8,605 bases of DNA from JAZFYD01 sp036443405 (GCA_036443405.1 JAZFYD010000090.1:1-8605); one strand, 5' to 3'; shown: positions 1-7,055, counted from the first letter of the stretch. Notes: generated by a model not told the origin, from the letters alone. Program-made: numbers and translations.

Positions 1-233
1 CGTTTCCGTTTTGGGGCCCCCGCGAATTGGCCGATCGTCCGACCCTCTCTCCTAGGTAAGAGCACCTAGAGGTACGGTCCGAGTAGACCGCGGCGCGGGG
101 AAATTGAGAAAGTGGGGAAATTCTCCCCCGCTGTGGGGGAAGTTTCCCGACCACAGCGGAGGAGCTTTGTAAAGAATTGGAGAGGGCTAGAAACAGATGC
201 CTGGCTTAGAGGGCTTCGACGAGCCCCAGAAAC
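1..233. other. Intergenic region at left edge, no gene seen
   Basis: I find no convincing coding frame here; the open frames crossing it are shadows of the ferritin-like gene. It lies downstream of that minus-strand gene and would hold its 3' end signals. It contains a small inverted repeat (CTAGGT at 52-57, ACCTAG at 64-69, 6-base loop) and a cluster of G/C-run repeats at 97-158, listed separately. No T-run follows a hairpin on either strand in the way of a classic intrinsic terminator. An upstream regulatory region of a gene beyond the left edge cannot be excluded. Confidence 0.5.
97..158. repeat. Clustered inverted and direct repeats (possible RNA hairpins)
   Basis: The motif GGGGAAATT occurs twice (97-105 and 114-122). 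GGGGA (114-118) and TCCCC (124-128) form a short inverted repeat. Directly after it, CGCTGTGG (129-136) pairs perfectly with CCACAGCG (151-158), and the loop itself contains GGGA (137-140) facing TCCC (145-148). The two hairpins abut, and the second is the strongest inverted repeat I found in the window. The block sits about 75 bases past the stop of the ferritin-like gene, so an RNA 3'-end structure is plausible. No U-tract is present, and a protein-binding operator is an alternative. Confidence 0.45.
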
Positions 234-935
234 CTACTCTTCCGGGTCGTCGAGCAGGTAGATGCCCAACCAATCCGGAGTCGGCGGAATGATCTTGCCG
301 GACTTCGTGCGGTCGAAACCGACGCCGCGCTGGGCGTCGAGCATGTCCGCCAGGATGTCGCGCTGTTCCTCTTCGCGAGCCGCGAGGATCTGGAGGAACG
401 TGCGGATGTAGCGGCTCTCGGATACCGGCGCCAACTTCCGATAGAACTCGGCGGCTTCGGCCTTCATCTGGATCGCGATGAGCAGGGCGCGGTAGTAGCC
501 CATCTCGCCGCGGATCTCGATATGTGTGGGCAGGCTGGGCTTGCGGCCAGCGATGGGCGGATCGATCTCGGTGTCGAGATCCGCGCGGTGACGGCGCAAA
601 ATCCGGCCATGATCGCGGTCTTCCAGCGCCATGCGGTGCAAGAAGCTCTTGACCATGGGCGCCTCGACACGGCGACTGACGAACTCCAACCAACGCTCCA
701 GGCGCTCCTCCTCGGCGATAGCGCGGTCCAGCGCGACGGACAACTGGGTGGACGGAATCGCCTCCCAGCGCGCCGCGCGAAGGGCGCCTCGACGGGCGCG
801 TCCACGGGCTACGGGCGGTAGGCCGCGCGTGGTCGGCGTGGTCGGCCGGGCGGCCACATCTCGGAAGGGGGAGGGTCGGGTTCGATCCTGCCCCCGGTCA
901 CGAATGACCTTCAAGGGACCCATGCGTACAGACAT
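234..935 (-). CDS. Ferritin-like / rubrerythrin-type domain protein
   Basis: A 233-residue protein with the helix pattern of a ferritin-like four-helix bundle, a fold that usually holds a diiron centre for iron or peroxide chemistry. The first helix pair spans roughly residues 65-118 (Glu-rich AEEERLERW at 74-82, then EDRDH at 105-109). The second spans 146-202 (AEAAEFY at 159-165, then REEEQRD at 187-193). The internal twofold repeat supports the family call. The metal motifs are not canonical: helix 2 reads DxxH and helix 4 reads ExxD, where ExxH is expected in both. The first ~60 residues are Arg/Pro-rich and look disordered; no signal peptide is seen. I chose the ATG at 935 because GGAGAG lies 6 bases upstream; a longer in-frame start at 1013 adds 26 unlikely residues. 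It is transcribed alone or by read-through from the operon upstream. Substrate and true metal content are unknown. Confidence 0.72.
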   Translation of the reverse strand: MSVRMGPLKVIRDRGQDRTRPSPFRDVAARPTTPTTRGLPPVARGRARRGALRAARWEAIPSTQLSVALDRAIAEEERLERWLEFVSRRVEAPMVKSFLHRMALEDRDHGRILRRHRADLDTEIDPPIAGRKPSLPTHIEIRGEMGYYRALLIAIQMKAEAAEFYRKLAPVSESRYIRTFLQILAAREEEQRDILADMLDAQRGVGFDRTKSGKIIPPTPDWLGIYLLDDPEE

Positions 936-960
936 TGTGTTCTCTCCAATTCTTGGTCGT

Positions 961-1004
961 GGGGACGACTTGTCCCCCGCGACTTGCCCCCTCCTGAGCG
1001 AGGG
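961..1004. promoter_or_regulatory. Two tandem hairpins in the leader of the ferritin-like gene
   Basis: Between the TPR gene stop and the ferritin-like start (97 bases) there are two inverted repeats: GGGGAC (961-966) with GTCCCC (972-977), loop 5 bases, and CCCTC (989-993) with GAGGG (1000-1004), loop 6 bases. Read on the minus strand, an imperfect direct repeat of the form GGGGG(A)CAAGTCG overlaps the first hairpin. A perfect palindrome CGAACGTTCG lies at 1023-1032, touching the TPR gene's stop codon. Neither hairpin is followed by a T-run. They could be leader structures or operator half-sites; I see no clear -10/-35 pair. Confidence 0.35.
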
Positions 1005-1032
1005 CCGGACCAATGTACCGAACGAACGTTCG

Positions 1033-1836
1033 CTACTCAGCCCCGAGAAGCCTCGAAATTCGAAACTTCCACGTGTCTTCTCTAGGAGATACAGCTGAAA
1101 TACACGCTTTTCCGTCAGTCAAGAAAATCGAGCCCGTTTTTTTTGGGCCCAGCTGAAACCGGAGGCCACGCTTCCAGAAGCGTGCCTTAAGGTGCCGTTT
1201 GAGCAGAGGATCGAGGCGCGTTCCGGCCTCTATGACCAAAGCCCGGCAACCCTCTGGGATCTCGACTTCGAACTTGGGCTTTTTCCCAATCTGCCTCCAG
1301 GCAGCTGCCAAGTCCGTGCGCCCGCTTTTGAGCGCGGCCTTGATCGCGTCCCCCACTTGCCCGGCCTCCTCAAGCAGTTCCGGATCGGACCCGCCGTGCT
1401 TCAGGGCCGCCTTGTAGTCGCCGAGTCCGCGACACGCCTCGACCAGCCTGGATCGCGCGTCTTCCTCGCCGCTTTGGAGCGCCTTCTCGAGGGCCCGCCT
1501 CGCGAGTCCAAAGGCGCCCCGCTCCAGATGGGCGCAGCCGAGCCTGAAGTACACGCGGGCGCGATGGGCCGATGACGGGAAACGACTGAGGAACTCGCCG
1601 GCAAGGCGGACGATCTGGTCGCTGCGCTGCGCTTCAGCGCGCTCCCAGGCCCTCAGAGCATCCGTGTATTTCTTCAGCGCGCTCGCGTGACGGTCCGTGC
1701 CCGGGTCGGCCCGGAGGCCCGGCGGAGGTTCGGGTTCAGCCGCCGCGTGCAGCTTCTCGATGAGGGAGAACGCCGCCTGGTCGGTTTCGGCGTCCGCCGG
1801 CGCCTGCGCGATGAGGAGGAGTACGAGCCCGATCAC
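1033..1836 (-). CDS. Exported TPR-like protein, translationally coupled to peptidase
   Basis: A 267-residue protein of unknown function. The N-terminus (MIGLVLLLIAQAPADA) is a short hydrophobic segment with an Ala-x-Ala end, so export is likely, although the n-region lacks Lys or Arg. Residues ~50-180 are Ala/Leu/Arg-rich helices resembling tetratricopeptide repeats, for example RVYFRLGCAHLERGAFGLARRALEKAL as a helix pair near residues 94-120. Residues ~190-267 look like a small alpha/beta region that I do not recognise. The start is a GTG whose last two bases lie in the TGA stop of the upstream peptidase gene (GTGA overlap), so the two are almost certainly co-translated. A role as partner or scaffold for the peptidase is inference from this coupling. 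No enzymatic motif is seen. Confidence 0.7.
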   Translation of the reverse strand: MIGLVLLLIAQAPADAETDQAAFSLIEKLHAAAEPEPPPGLRADPGTDRHASALKKYTDALRAWERAEAQRSDQIVRLAGEFLSRFPSSAHRARVYFRLGCAHLERGAFGLARRALEKALQSGEEDARSRLVEACRGLGDYKAALKHGGSDPELLEEAGQVGDAIKAALKSGRTDLAAAWRQIGKKPKFEVEIPEGCRALVIEAGTRLDPLLKRHLKARFWKRGLRFQLGPKKTGSIFLTDGKACISAVSPREDTWKFRISRLLGAE

Positions 1837-3992
1837 CCGTGCTTCTTGATGAACTCGAGCCAGTCTTTTTCGAGCTGCGCGAGATCGATGCGCGAGAACG
1901 CCTGATCCACAGCGGCGTCGAGACCGGACTTGATGTCGGTGATCTTCGGGCCCGCGACGGTCTTGGTCTCGCTCGTGTCGGGTTTGTTCGATTTGGGTTC
2001 CGGGGCCCGTTGGGGGTGTTCGCCCGGGAACGGCGTCTCCAGGCCGGGCACGTCCGACATCGGCGGCGGTCCCGGATCTTCGAGCGGCCCACCGCCAAAG
2101 TTCTCGTCGGCGCCATCATCCGGATCTCCCGGCTGATCGGGGTTGGTCTTGTCCCCCTTCTTGGCGGGATCACCCTTCTTGGCGGGATCACCCTTCTTGG
2201 CGGGATCACCCTTCTTGGCGGGGTCATCCTTCTTGGTGGGGTCGGCAGGATCGTCCTTCTTGGCCGGATCATCCTTTGCCGGGTCGGCAGGGTCGTCCTT
2301 CTTCGCGGGGTCGTCCTTCTTCGCGGGGTCGGCAGGATCGTCTTTTTTCGAAGGATCGGCCGGCTCACCCTCTTTCGCGGGATCGGCCTTCTTGGCCGGG
2401 TCGGCAGGATCATCCTTCTTGGCGGGATCGGCCTCACCGCCTTCGCCGTCTTTCGGCTCGCCGTCCTTCTTGTTCGGATCGTCCTTCTTCTCGCCGCCGT
2501 CAGCGGGGTCCTTCGGGTCTTCCGGGTCCTTCGGCTCGCCGTCAAGGCCGTAAAGGCCCTTTTCCTTCACCTCCTTGACGTTGGCTTTGATCGCGGCGAA
2601 ATAGCGATCCAACAACCCGTAGTACTTCTTGTACTTCTTGATCTTGCGGCGCTCGACCTCGCGGAGGAAATACACAAACGACCAACCCTGCGCGTAACAG
2701 AGACCGGGGTTTGAGTAGTACTGACCCTGCGTGTACTTCAGGAACTCCTTGAGCGGCACGGTCGTGCCCCGCGCGATCGCGTTCGAGATGATGCCGGTGC
2801 GCCAACGGAACACGTCGGCGTGGAACTTCCTGCCCTTGTAGTTGTGGCCCGCGAAGTAATCGCCATGGCCCTCGTTGAACCAACTGTGCGGCGCCACGTC
2901 CCCCACCGCGTAGTGGATGTATTGGTGGAACGCCTCGTGGTAGAGGACCCGCAGAGAGTCCTTCTTGTTGTTCCTGTCCTGATAAAAGACCAGCTCCTCG
3001 TCGCGGGGTGACCAATATCCGGCGCTCCCGCCCGGCCCGCCATACTTGTGATATTCCGCCTTGTCCTTGCAGACCCGGACCACCGAAATGGACTGGAAAT
3101 CCCGAGCGGGCGGAAAGAGCTGCGAGTAGATCTGCGTTCGAATGGCTTCGATTTGCTTCGCAATCGCGCGCAGAAGCTTCTTCTTGACCTGCTTGTTGTA
3201 GACGATGAGGTAGTGCTCGGTGTCGAGCGCGTCCCAGCCCTTGATCAACTTGGACCTGCGGACTTTGCGCCAGATCTCGGGCTTTTTCTCGCTGTCTACA
3301 AAGAGGTCGGCATCGGTGACTCCACCGTCTTCGTCGTCATCTTCGTCGTCGTCATCGAGAATGCGGAAGCGCTTGATCGATGTCTTGAAGGTCCGGAGCA
3401 TGTCCTCCTGGTCCAAGACGCCGCCGATGTAGAACACGCCGAAGCTCGCGTCGCTGCCTTCTTTCTCGATCTGCGCGGCCATGATGAAGCCCTTGCTGGC
3501 CTTGACCCAACGCGCTGCCTTGTCGTTGAAGTCCTCCTGGTAGATCCGGACGTGCGCGGTGTGGCGCTTTCGCTTGATCTTGAACTTGACGTTGTCTTCG
3601 ACGATCGGCAACGCGGCCAGTTGGAACTGCTTTTCGAGATACTCCCAGATGTTCTTGGGCTGGCCCGCCAACGCGCCGTAACCGGGAATGCCCTGAGGCC
3701 CGCCTTTCGGCGATCCGCGACGCTCGGCCTCCGGACGCGGTGCGGTTGTCTTCAGGAAGCGCATCACCTTGCACTCGGTGATGTGCTGCGACTTCCTCGG
3801 TTTCCCGGAGAATTTGGCGACCACCGTCACCTCGCGGAACTTCGTCGGCACCTGGTCCCATTTGTCCGGCGGATAGAACTGAAAACCGTTGCTTTCGTCG
3901 CGGTACCGCCTGCCGAGCTTGAGAGTGCCCGCATCGAGTCCGTCGGCGAGCAACGGAACGAGCAGGCAAAGGGCGAGGTTTCTGAGCTTCAT
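1833..3992 (-). CDS. Secreted HExxH metallopeptidase-like protein with charged repeat (DUF1570-like)
   Basis: A 719-residue protein. Residues 1-22 form a signal peptide (Lys2, Arg4, then a Leu/Ala core). Residues ~23-210 are an N-terminal domain with FQFYPPDKWDQVP, reminiscent of PsbP-like lipoprotein domains. An acidic linker follows (~212-221, nearly all Asp/Glu). Residues ~235-470 are the catalytic domain, with HEAFH at 352-356 and a downstream NEG whose Glu374 fits a gluzincin third zinc ligand, then YAQGW near 434. This layout resembles DUF1570-type proteins common in planctomycetes. Residues ~483-630 are a repetitive Asp/Pro/Ala/Lys polyampholyte, and the last ~40 residues are a predicted helical tail. 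The ATG at 3992 is preceded by GGAGG at 4005-4009 (12-base spacing, slightly long) and gives the best signal peptide; a start at 4109 would bury it. It heads an operon with the TPR protein. Peptidase activity is inferred from motifs; substrate unknown. Confidence 0.8.
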   Translation of the reverse strand: MKLRNLALCLLVPLLADGLDAGTLKLGRRYRDESNGFQFYPPDKWDQVPTKFREVTVVAKFSGKPRKSQHITECKVMRFLKTTAPRPEAERRGSPKGGPQGIPGYGALAGQPKNIWEYLEKQFQLAALPIVEDNVKFKIKRKRHTAHVRIYQEDFNDKAARWVKASKGFIMAAQIEKEGSDASFGVFYIGGVLDQEDMLRTFKTSIKRFRILDDDDEDDDEDGGVTDADLFVDSEKKPEIWRKVRRSKLIKGWDALDTEHYLIVYNKQVKKKLLRAIAKQIEAIRTQIYSQLFPPARDFQSISVVRVCKDKAEYHKYGGPGGSAGYWSPRDEELVFYQDRNNKKDSLRVLYHEAFHQYIHYAVGDVAPHSWFNEGHGDYFAGHNYKGRKFHADVFRWRTGIISNAIARGTTVPLKEFLKYTQGQYYSNPGLCYAQGWSFVYFLREVERRKIKKYKKYYGLLDRYFAAIKANVKEVKEKGLYGLDGEPKDPEDPKDPADGGEKKDDPNKKDGEPKDGEGGEADPAKKDDPADPAKKADPAKEGEPADPSKKDDPADPAKKDDPAKKDDPADPAKDDPAKKDDPADPTKKDDPAKKGDPAKKGDPAKKGDPAKKGDKTNPDQPGDPDDGADENFGGGPLEDPGPPPMSDVPGLETPFPGEHPQRAPEPKSNKPDTSETKTVAGPKITDIKSGLDAAVDQAFSRIDLAQLEKDWLEFIKKHG
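2105..2545 (-). repeat. Low-complexity coding repeat (Asp-Pro-Ala-Lys-Lys units)
   Basis: This stretch encodes about 147 residues of the peptidase made of degenerate units such as DPAKKD, DPAKKG, DPADPAKK and GEPKD. It is rich in alternating acidic and basic residues, with almost no hydrophobic side chains, so it should be an extended or disordered spacer. Similar Pro/charge-rich linkers separate domains in exported and surface proteins. The antisense strand of the repeat stays open in several frames, which creates long spurious ORFs there. Confidence 0.85.
2155..2226 (-). repeat. Tandem 18-bp repeat, four copies
   Basis: The 18-base unit CCCTTCTTGGCGGGATCA (plus strand) occurs three times perfectly at 2155-2172, 2173-2190 and 2191-2208, and a fourth time at 2209-2226 with a single change. 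It encodes the six-residue unit G-D-P-A-K-K on the minus strand. Since 18 is a multiple of three, copy-number change by slippage would alter protein length without a frameshift. The near-identity of the copies at DNA level points to recent expansion. Confidence 0.93.
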
Positions 3993-4096
3993 AGCGGTTT
4001 GTGGCCTCCAGCCTCCGAATTGTATTACGTCGACGCAGGCCGAACTTTCTTGATGGTGACGCCGAGGCCCGGATTCAGGATAATCTCTGGCCTGAC
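3993..4096. promoter_or_regulatory. Divergent promoter region between peptidase operon and GAF-SpoIIE gene
   Basis: This 104-base gap must hold the starts of transcription for both flanking genes if they are not otherwise read through. On the minus strand TACAAT (4019-4024) is a possible -10 for the peptidase operon, but the matching -35 is poor. On the plus strand GATAAT (4079-4084) is a possible -10 only 12 bases before the chosen ATG of the phosphatase gene, and TTGATG (4050-4055) is too far away (23 bases) to be a normal -35. Two GGAGG elements on the minus strand (4005-4009 and 4012-4016) precede the peptidase start. Confidence 0.35.
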
Positions 4097-5449
4097 ATGG
4101 ATGGGTCAAGCAGCCTTGATTCGAGTTCCTCGCTGGAAGACATGCCCTGGTTCACCCAGGAGCAGCTATCGCGTTTCTCCGAGTTCCTGACCGGGGACCC
4201 CGCCCGCGACCAGCGCAACATCCAGGCGTTGCTCGGCACCGTTTCCGACACGATCGGCGAAATGGACCTGGACACGATGCTCGGAAAGCTCGTAGATCAG
4301 GCGATTCGCACAACCGGCAGCGAGCGCGCCATCCTGCTTCTGTACGAAGAGGGGCACCTCGAGGTCCGGATCGCCCGCGACCACAAGGGCGGCGATCTAG
4401 GCCCGAATCCCGAACTCAGCCGCAAGGTCCCCAGGGCGGTCGCCCTCAAGGGCACCCCCATGCAGGATCGCGTAGCAAGCGACGGGGAGGTCTTGGATCT
4501 GACCGAGTCCGTGCATGCCATGCGCCTGCGTCAGGTGATGTGCGCTCCGCTGACCGCTCGCGGCCGGACGCTCGGCGTGATGTATGTCGACTCGACGGTT
4601 GGCGGACCGGCGCACTCCGCCGCCGACCTGTTGCTGTTCAACGCGCAGTGCGGGCTCATGGCGATGGCCATCGAAAGCAACCGTCTGTTGCATCAAACCA
4701 TCGAGGCTCAGGAAGCACGGAACCAACTCGCCTTGGCGCGCGACATCCAGCGGCGCCTGCTGCCCGATGGCCCCGCCACGATCGCCGGCGTTGAACTCGC
4801 CGGTGTGAGCGATCCATTCGAAAAGGTCGGCGGCGACTACTTCGACTACTTTCCGCTCGACCTGGACCGCGTGGGCTTGAGCGTCGGCGACGTTTCCGGA
4901 CATGGCGTCGGCCCCGCGCTGATCATGTCCGACGTGCGCGCGCACCTGCGCAGCCTGTTGCAACTCCGCGGTTCGCTCGGAGGTTTGTACGGCATTCTGA
5001 ATCGCGCGCTCTACAACGACCTCGGCGGCGGCATGTTCGTTTCGCTCTTCGTCGCCGTGTATGACCGGCGCCAGCGTCGCCTTGAGTTCCAAAACGCGGG
5101 GCACAACCCTCCGCTCGTCTATCGACCGGACACCGACACGTACTATTCGATCGCGAGCAACGCGCCCGCGTTCGGACTCCTGGACGAGTTGTCCGCAGGT
5201 CCGTGCCCGAGCGTCACGCTGGAAGCGGGCGACTATCTCGTCTGCTACACGGACGGCGTAACCGAGATGCCGGGGCCGAACAGCGAGCTCTACGGCGAGG
5301 ATCGCCTCAAGGAGCGCGTGCGCACGTCGATCAGGAAGGGCGTCACCGCACCGGCCGATCTGGTCGCGACGATTCGCGCCGACCTCGCGGAGTATCGGGG
5401 CAGCCTGCCGCCGCGGGACGACGTGACGCTTCTCATCGCTCGCGTCTAG
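4097..5449 (+). CDS. GAF-domain PP2C/SpoIIE-family serine phosphatase (RsbU-like)
   Basis: A 450-residue soluble regulator; no membrane segment is seen. A Ser-rich N-terminus (residues 3-14) leads to a GAF sensor domain (~55-195, core VMCAPLTARGRTLGVMYVDS near 148-167). A helical linker carries the typical AREIQ-LLP-like stretch (ARDIQRRLLP near 214-223), followed by the SpoIIE/PP2C catalytic domain (~230-450). The metal-binding acids are all present: Asp247 in VGGDYFD, Asp265 in GDVSGHG, Asp386 in YTDGVTE and Asp441/442 in RDDVTLL, so it should be active. Family members dephosphorylate anti-sigma-factor antagonists (STAS proteins) in partner-switching pathways; no STAS or anti-sigma gene lies in this window. 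The start is uncertain: the ATG at 4097 lacks a good ribosome site, a GTG at 4001 would extend it by 32 residues, and an ATG at 4141 would still keep the whole GAF domain. It is divergent from the peptidase operon and convergent with the DUF983 gene. Confidence 0.92.
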   Translation: MDGSSSLDSSSSLEDMPWFTQEQLSRFSEFLTGDPARDQRNIQALLGTVSDTIGEMDLDTMLGKLVDQAIRTTGSERAILLLYEEGHLEVRIARDHKGGDLGPNPELSRKVPRAVALKGTPMQDRVASDGEVLDLTESVHAMRLRQVMCAPLTARGRTLGVMYVDSTVGGPAHSAADLLLFNAQCGLMAMAIESNRLLHQTIEAQEARNQLALARDIQRRLLPDGPATIAGVELAGVSDPFEKVGGDYFDYFPLDLDRVGLSVGDVSGHGVGPALIMSDVRAHLRSLLQLRGSLGGLYGILNRALYNDLGGGMFVSLFVAVYDRRQRRLEFQNAGHNPPLVYRPDTDTYYSIASNAPAFGLLDELSAGPCPSVTLEAGDYLVCYTDGVTEMPGPNSELYGEDRLKERVRTSIRKGVTAPADLVATIRADLAEYRGSLPPRDDVTLLIARV

Positions 5450-5474
5450 GCGTCGCAGCGCCGAACGAGCCGCG

Positions 5475-6044
5475 TCAACGCCGCGCGTGATCGAGTGTGA
5501 CCGAGCGACGGCTCGCAGCGCGATTGCGGGCGCGGCGTAGACCACCGGGTCCCCGCGGGCCACGCACGCGGCGGCCGGAACCGCGGTCGTCGTCCGAGAT
5601 CGGCGGATGCCCCGGGTCGAGCCAGAAGTCCAATCCCAAGAAGATCGCGCGGGAGTAGCGGAAGAAAGCGAGCGAGAAAACCACGTGCCCCGCCATGGCG
5701 CCGGCGACCGCGGCGTTGCTGAAATCGAACCACACGACAAACGGAACGAACACGATCGCGCTCACTCCGAAAGTCGCGAACATGTGGACCTCGGAACCAC
5801 CGACCCAGTGACCCTCGCAGCGTTCGTAACGCCACCCGCATTCGGAGCAGCACTCCGCGCGATGAAAGATGGTCCGAAACACGGGCCCGCGTCCGCAGCA
5901 TGGGCAGACCAAACGGATGATGCGGCCGACGATGGTGCGCAACGAAATCGGTGCGTGCTCCACCCTGAAGATCTTACAGGGTCGCCGGGTCGGACGTTCC
6001 AACGTGCATTCCCCGTCCGTGAACGGCCAGATTAACGCCCGCAC
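5475..6044 (-). CDS. DUF983-family zinc-ribbon membrane protein
   Basis: A 189-residue protein. A zinc ribbon near the N-terminus has two CxxC knuckles, CPCC (Cys47, Cys50) and CSEC (Cys66, Cys69), within the pattern CPxCGxGxxF seen in DUF983. Two hydrophobic segments follow (~86-107 and ~111-130), then SRAIFLGLDFWLDP (131-144), matching the Arg...Asp-Pro end of the family. The last ~40 residues are an Arg/Gly-rich tail that I cannot match to the domain. Function is unknown; members are small inner-membrane proteins. The GTG start sits 9 bases after the MoxR stop, so the two probably form an operon. A GTG at 5963 is an alternative start that keeps the zinc ribbon. Its end is 25 bases from the end of the convergent phosphatase gene, with no visible terminator. 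Confidence 0.78.
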   Translation of the reverse strand: MRALIWPFTDGECTLERPTRRPCKIFRVEHAPISLRTIVGRIIRLVCPCCGRGPVFRTIFHRAECCSECGWRYERCEGHWVGGSEVHMFATFGVSAIVFVPFVVWFDFSNAAVAGAMAGHVVFSLAFFRYSRAIFLGLDFWLDPGHPPISDDDRGSGRRVRGPRGPGGLRRARNRAASRRSVTLDHARR

Positions 6045-6053
6045 GCGTGCGCC

Positions 6054-7055
6054 CTAGGCGTTCGCCAGATCGGCGGGTAACTCGGGCAGTCCGTCGAGAA
6101 TGAGCGCCAGGATGTCGTCGCGCCGGACACCTTCCGCTTCACCCTCGAAGTTGAGGATCAACCGATGGCGGAGCGCGGGCAGCGCGGCGGCACGCAAGTC
6201 CTCGAACGCGACGTTCGGCCGGCCCGCCATCAACGCCTGTACCTTGGCCGCGAGCACGATGGATTGCGCTCCGCGAACTCCCGCGCCGTGACGCAGGTAC
6301 TTCCGCGCCTCGTCGGCCGCATGGTCGTTTTGCGGCTGAGTCGCCTGCACAAGGCGCGCGACATATCGCACGAGCGGCGGAGCAATCGGAACATGGCGCG
6401 CGATCGCCCTCAACGCGTGAATGCGATCGGCGTCGAGCACGGCCTCGGGCGTGCCGCGCTCCGATCCGGTTGTCGCGTCGAGGATCTCGACCAGCGTCTC
6501 CTCGTCCGGCGCCGCGATGTGGATCTTGAAGAGGAAGCGATCGAGTTGGGCCTCGGGCAACGGGTAGGTGCCCTCCATCTCGATCGGATTTTGCGTCGCG
6601 AGCACCAGGAACGGTTCGTCGACCGGCCGCCGCTCCCCGGCGATGGTGACGGCGTGTTCCTCCATGACTTCCAGCAGCGCGCTTTGGGTCTTTGGCGTCG
6701 CACGGTTGATCTCGTCCGCGAGCACGACGTTGCCGAAGATCGGCCCGCGTTGGAACTCGAACTCTTTCTTGCCGTCGCGCTCCACGACGAGGTTGGTTCC
6801 GAGGATGTCCGCAGGCATGAGATCCGGCGTGAACTGGATGCGGCGAAAGTCGAGCGCGAGGCAGTTGGACAGTGTTTTCACCAGGAGCGTCTTGCCGAGT
6901 CCCGGCGCACCCTCCAAGAGCGCGTGTCCGTCGGCGAGCAGACAAACGAGGATCTGATCGACGACCTCCTCCTGGCCGACGATCGCCTTCTTGATCTCGT
7001 CGCGAAGGCGGCTGAGATCCGCGCCGAAGGACTGAATTTCGCTCTCGAGATCCAT
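6054..7055 (-). CDS. MoxR-family AAA+ ATPase
   Basis: A 333-residue AAA+ ATPase of the MoxR family, thought to act as a chaperone in maturing protein complexes, often with von Willebrand-A proteins. Visible motifs: IVGQEEV (25-31), Walker A GAPGLGKT (49-56), the FTPDLMPADILG segment (75-86), Walker B VVLADEINRA (110-119, Asp114-Glu115), sensor 1 LATQNP (152-157), the arginine-finger stretch EAQLDRF (168-174) and a sensor-2 Arg in GAGVRG. Length is typical of the family. I chose the ATG at 7055 because the protein then begins as relatives do. In-frame ATGs at 7094 and 7172 are possible; the one at 7172 has GGAAGG 10 bases upstream but would add 39 residues that do not resemble the family. The usual DUF58 and transglutaminase partners are not adjacent; a DUF983 gene follows instead. 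Confidence 0.93.
   Translation of the reverse strand: MDLESEIQSFGADLSRLRDEIKKAIVGQEEVVDQILVCLLADGHALLEGAPGLGKTLLVKTLSNCLALDFRRIQFTPDLMPADILGTNLVVERDGKKEFEFQRGPIFGNVVLADEINRATPKTQSALLEVMEEHAVTIAGERRPVDEPFLVLATQNPIEMEGTYPLPEAQLDRFLFKIHIAAPDEETLVEILDATTGSERGTPEAVLDADRIHALRAIARHVPIAPPLVRYVARLVQATQPQNDHAADEARKYLRHGAGVRGAQSIVLAAKVQALMAGRPNVAFEDLRAAALPALRHRLILNFEGEAEGVRRDDILALILDGLPELPADLANA

Noticed and set aside
2143..2400. CRISPR-like array
   Set aside because: The repeats are directly adjacent without unique spacers and lie in frame within a coding region.
1839..2714. Plus-strand frames of Leu/Gly/Ile- or Ser/Phe/Ala-repeats
   Set aside because: They are the reverse translation of the Asp-Pro-Ala-Lys repeat of the peptidase, not separate genes.
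3048..4190. Long plus-strand open frame (380 codons) opposite the peptidase gene
   Set aside because: It is antisense to a gene with clear signal peptide and HExxH motifs, matches no family and crosses into the divergent promoter gap.
4397..5740. Long minus-strand open frame (447 codons) opposite the phosphatase gene
   Set aside because: The plus strand encodes intact GAF and SpoIIE motifs; the antisense frame is a product of high GC codon usage.
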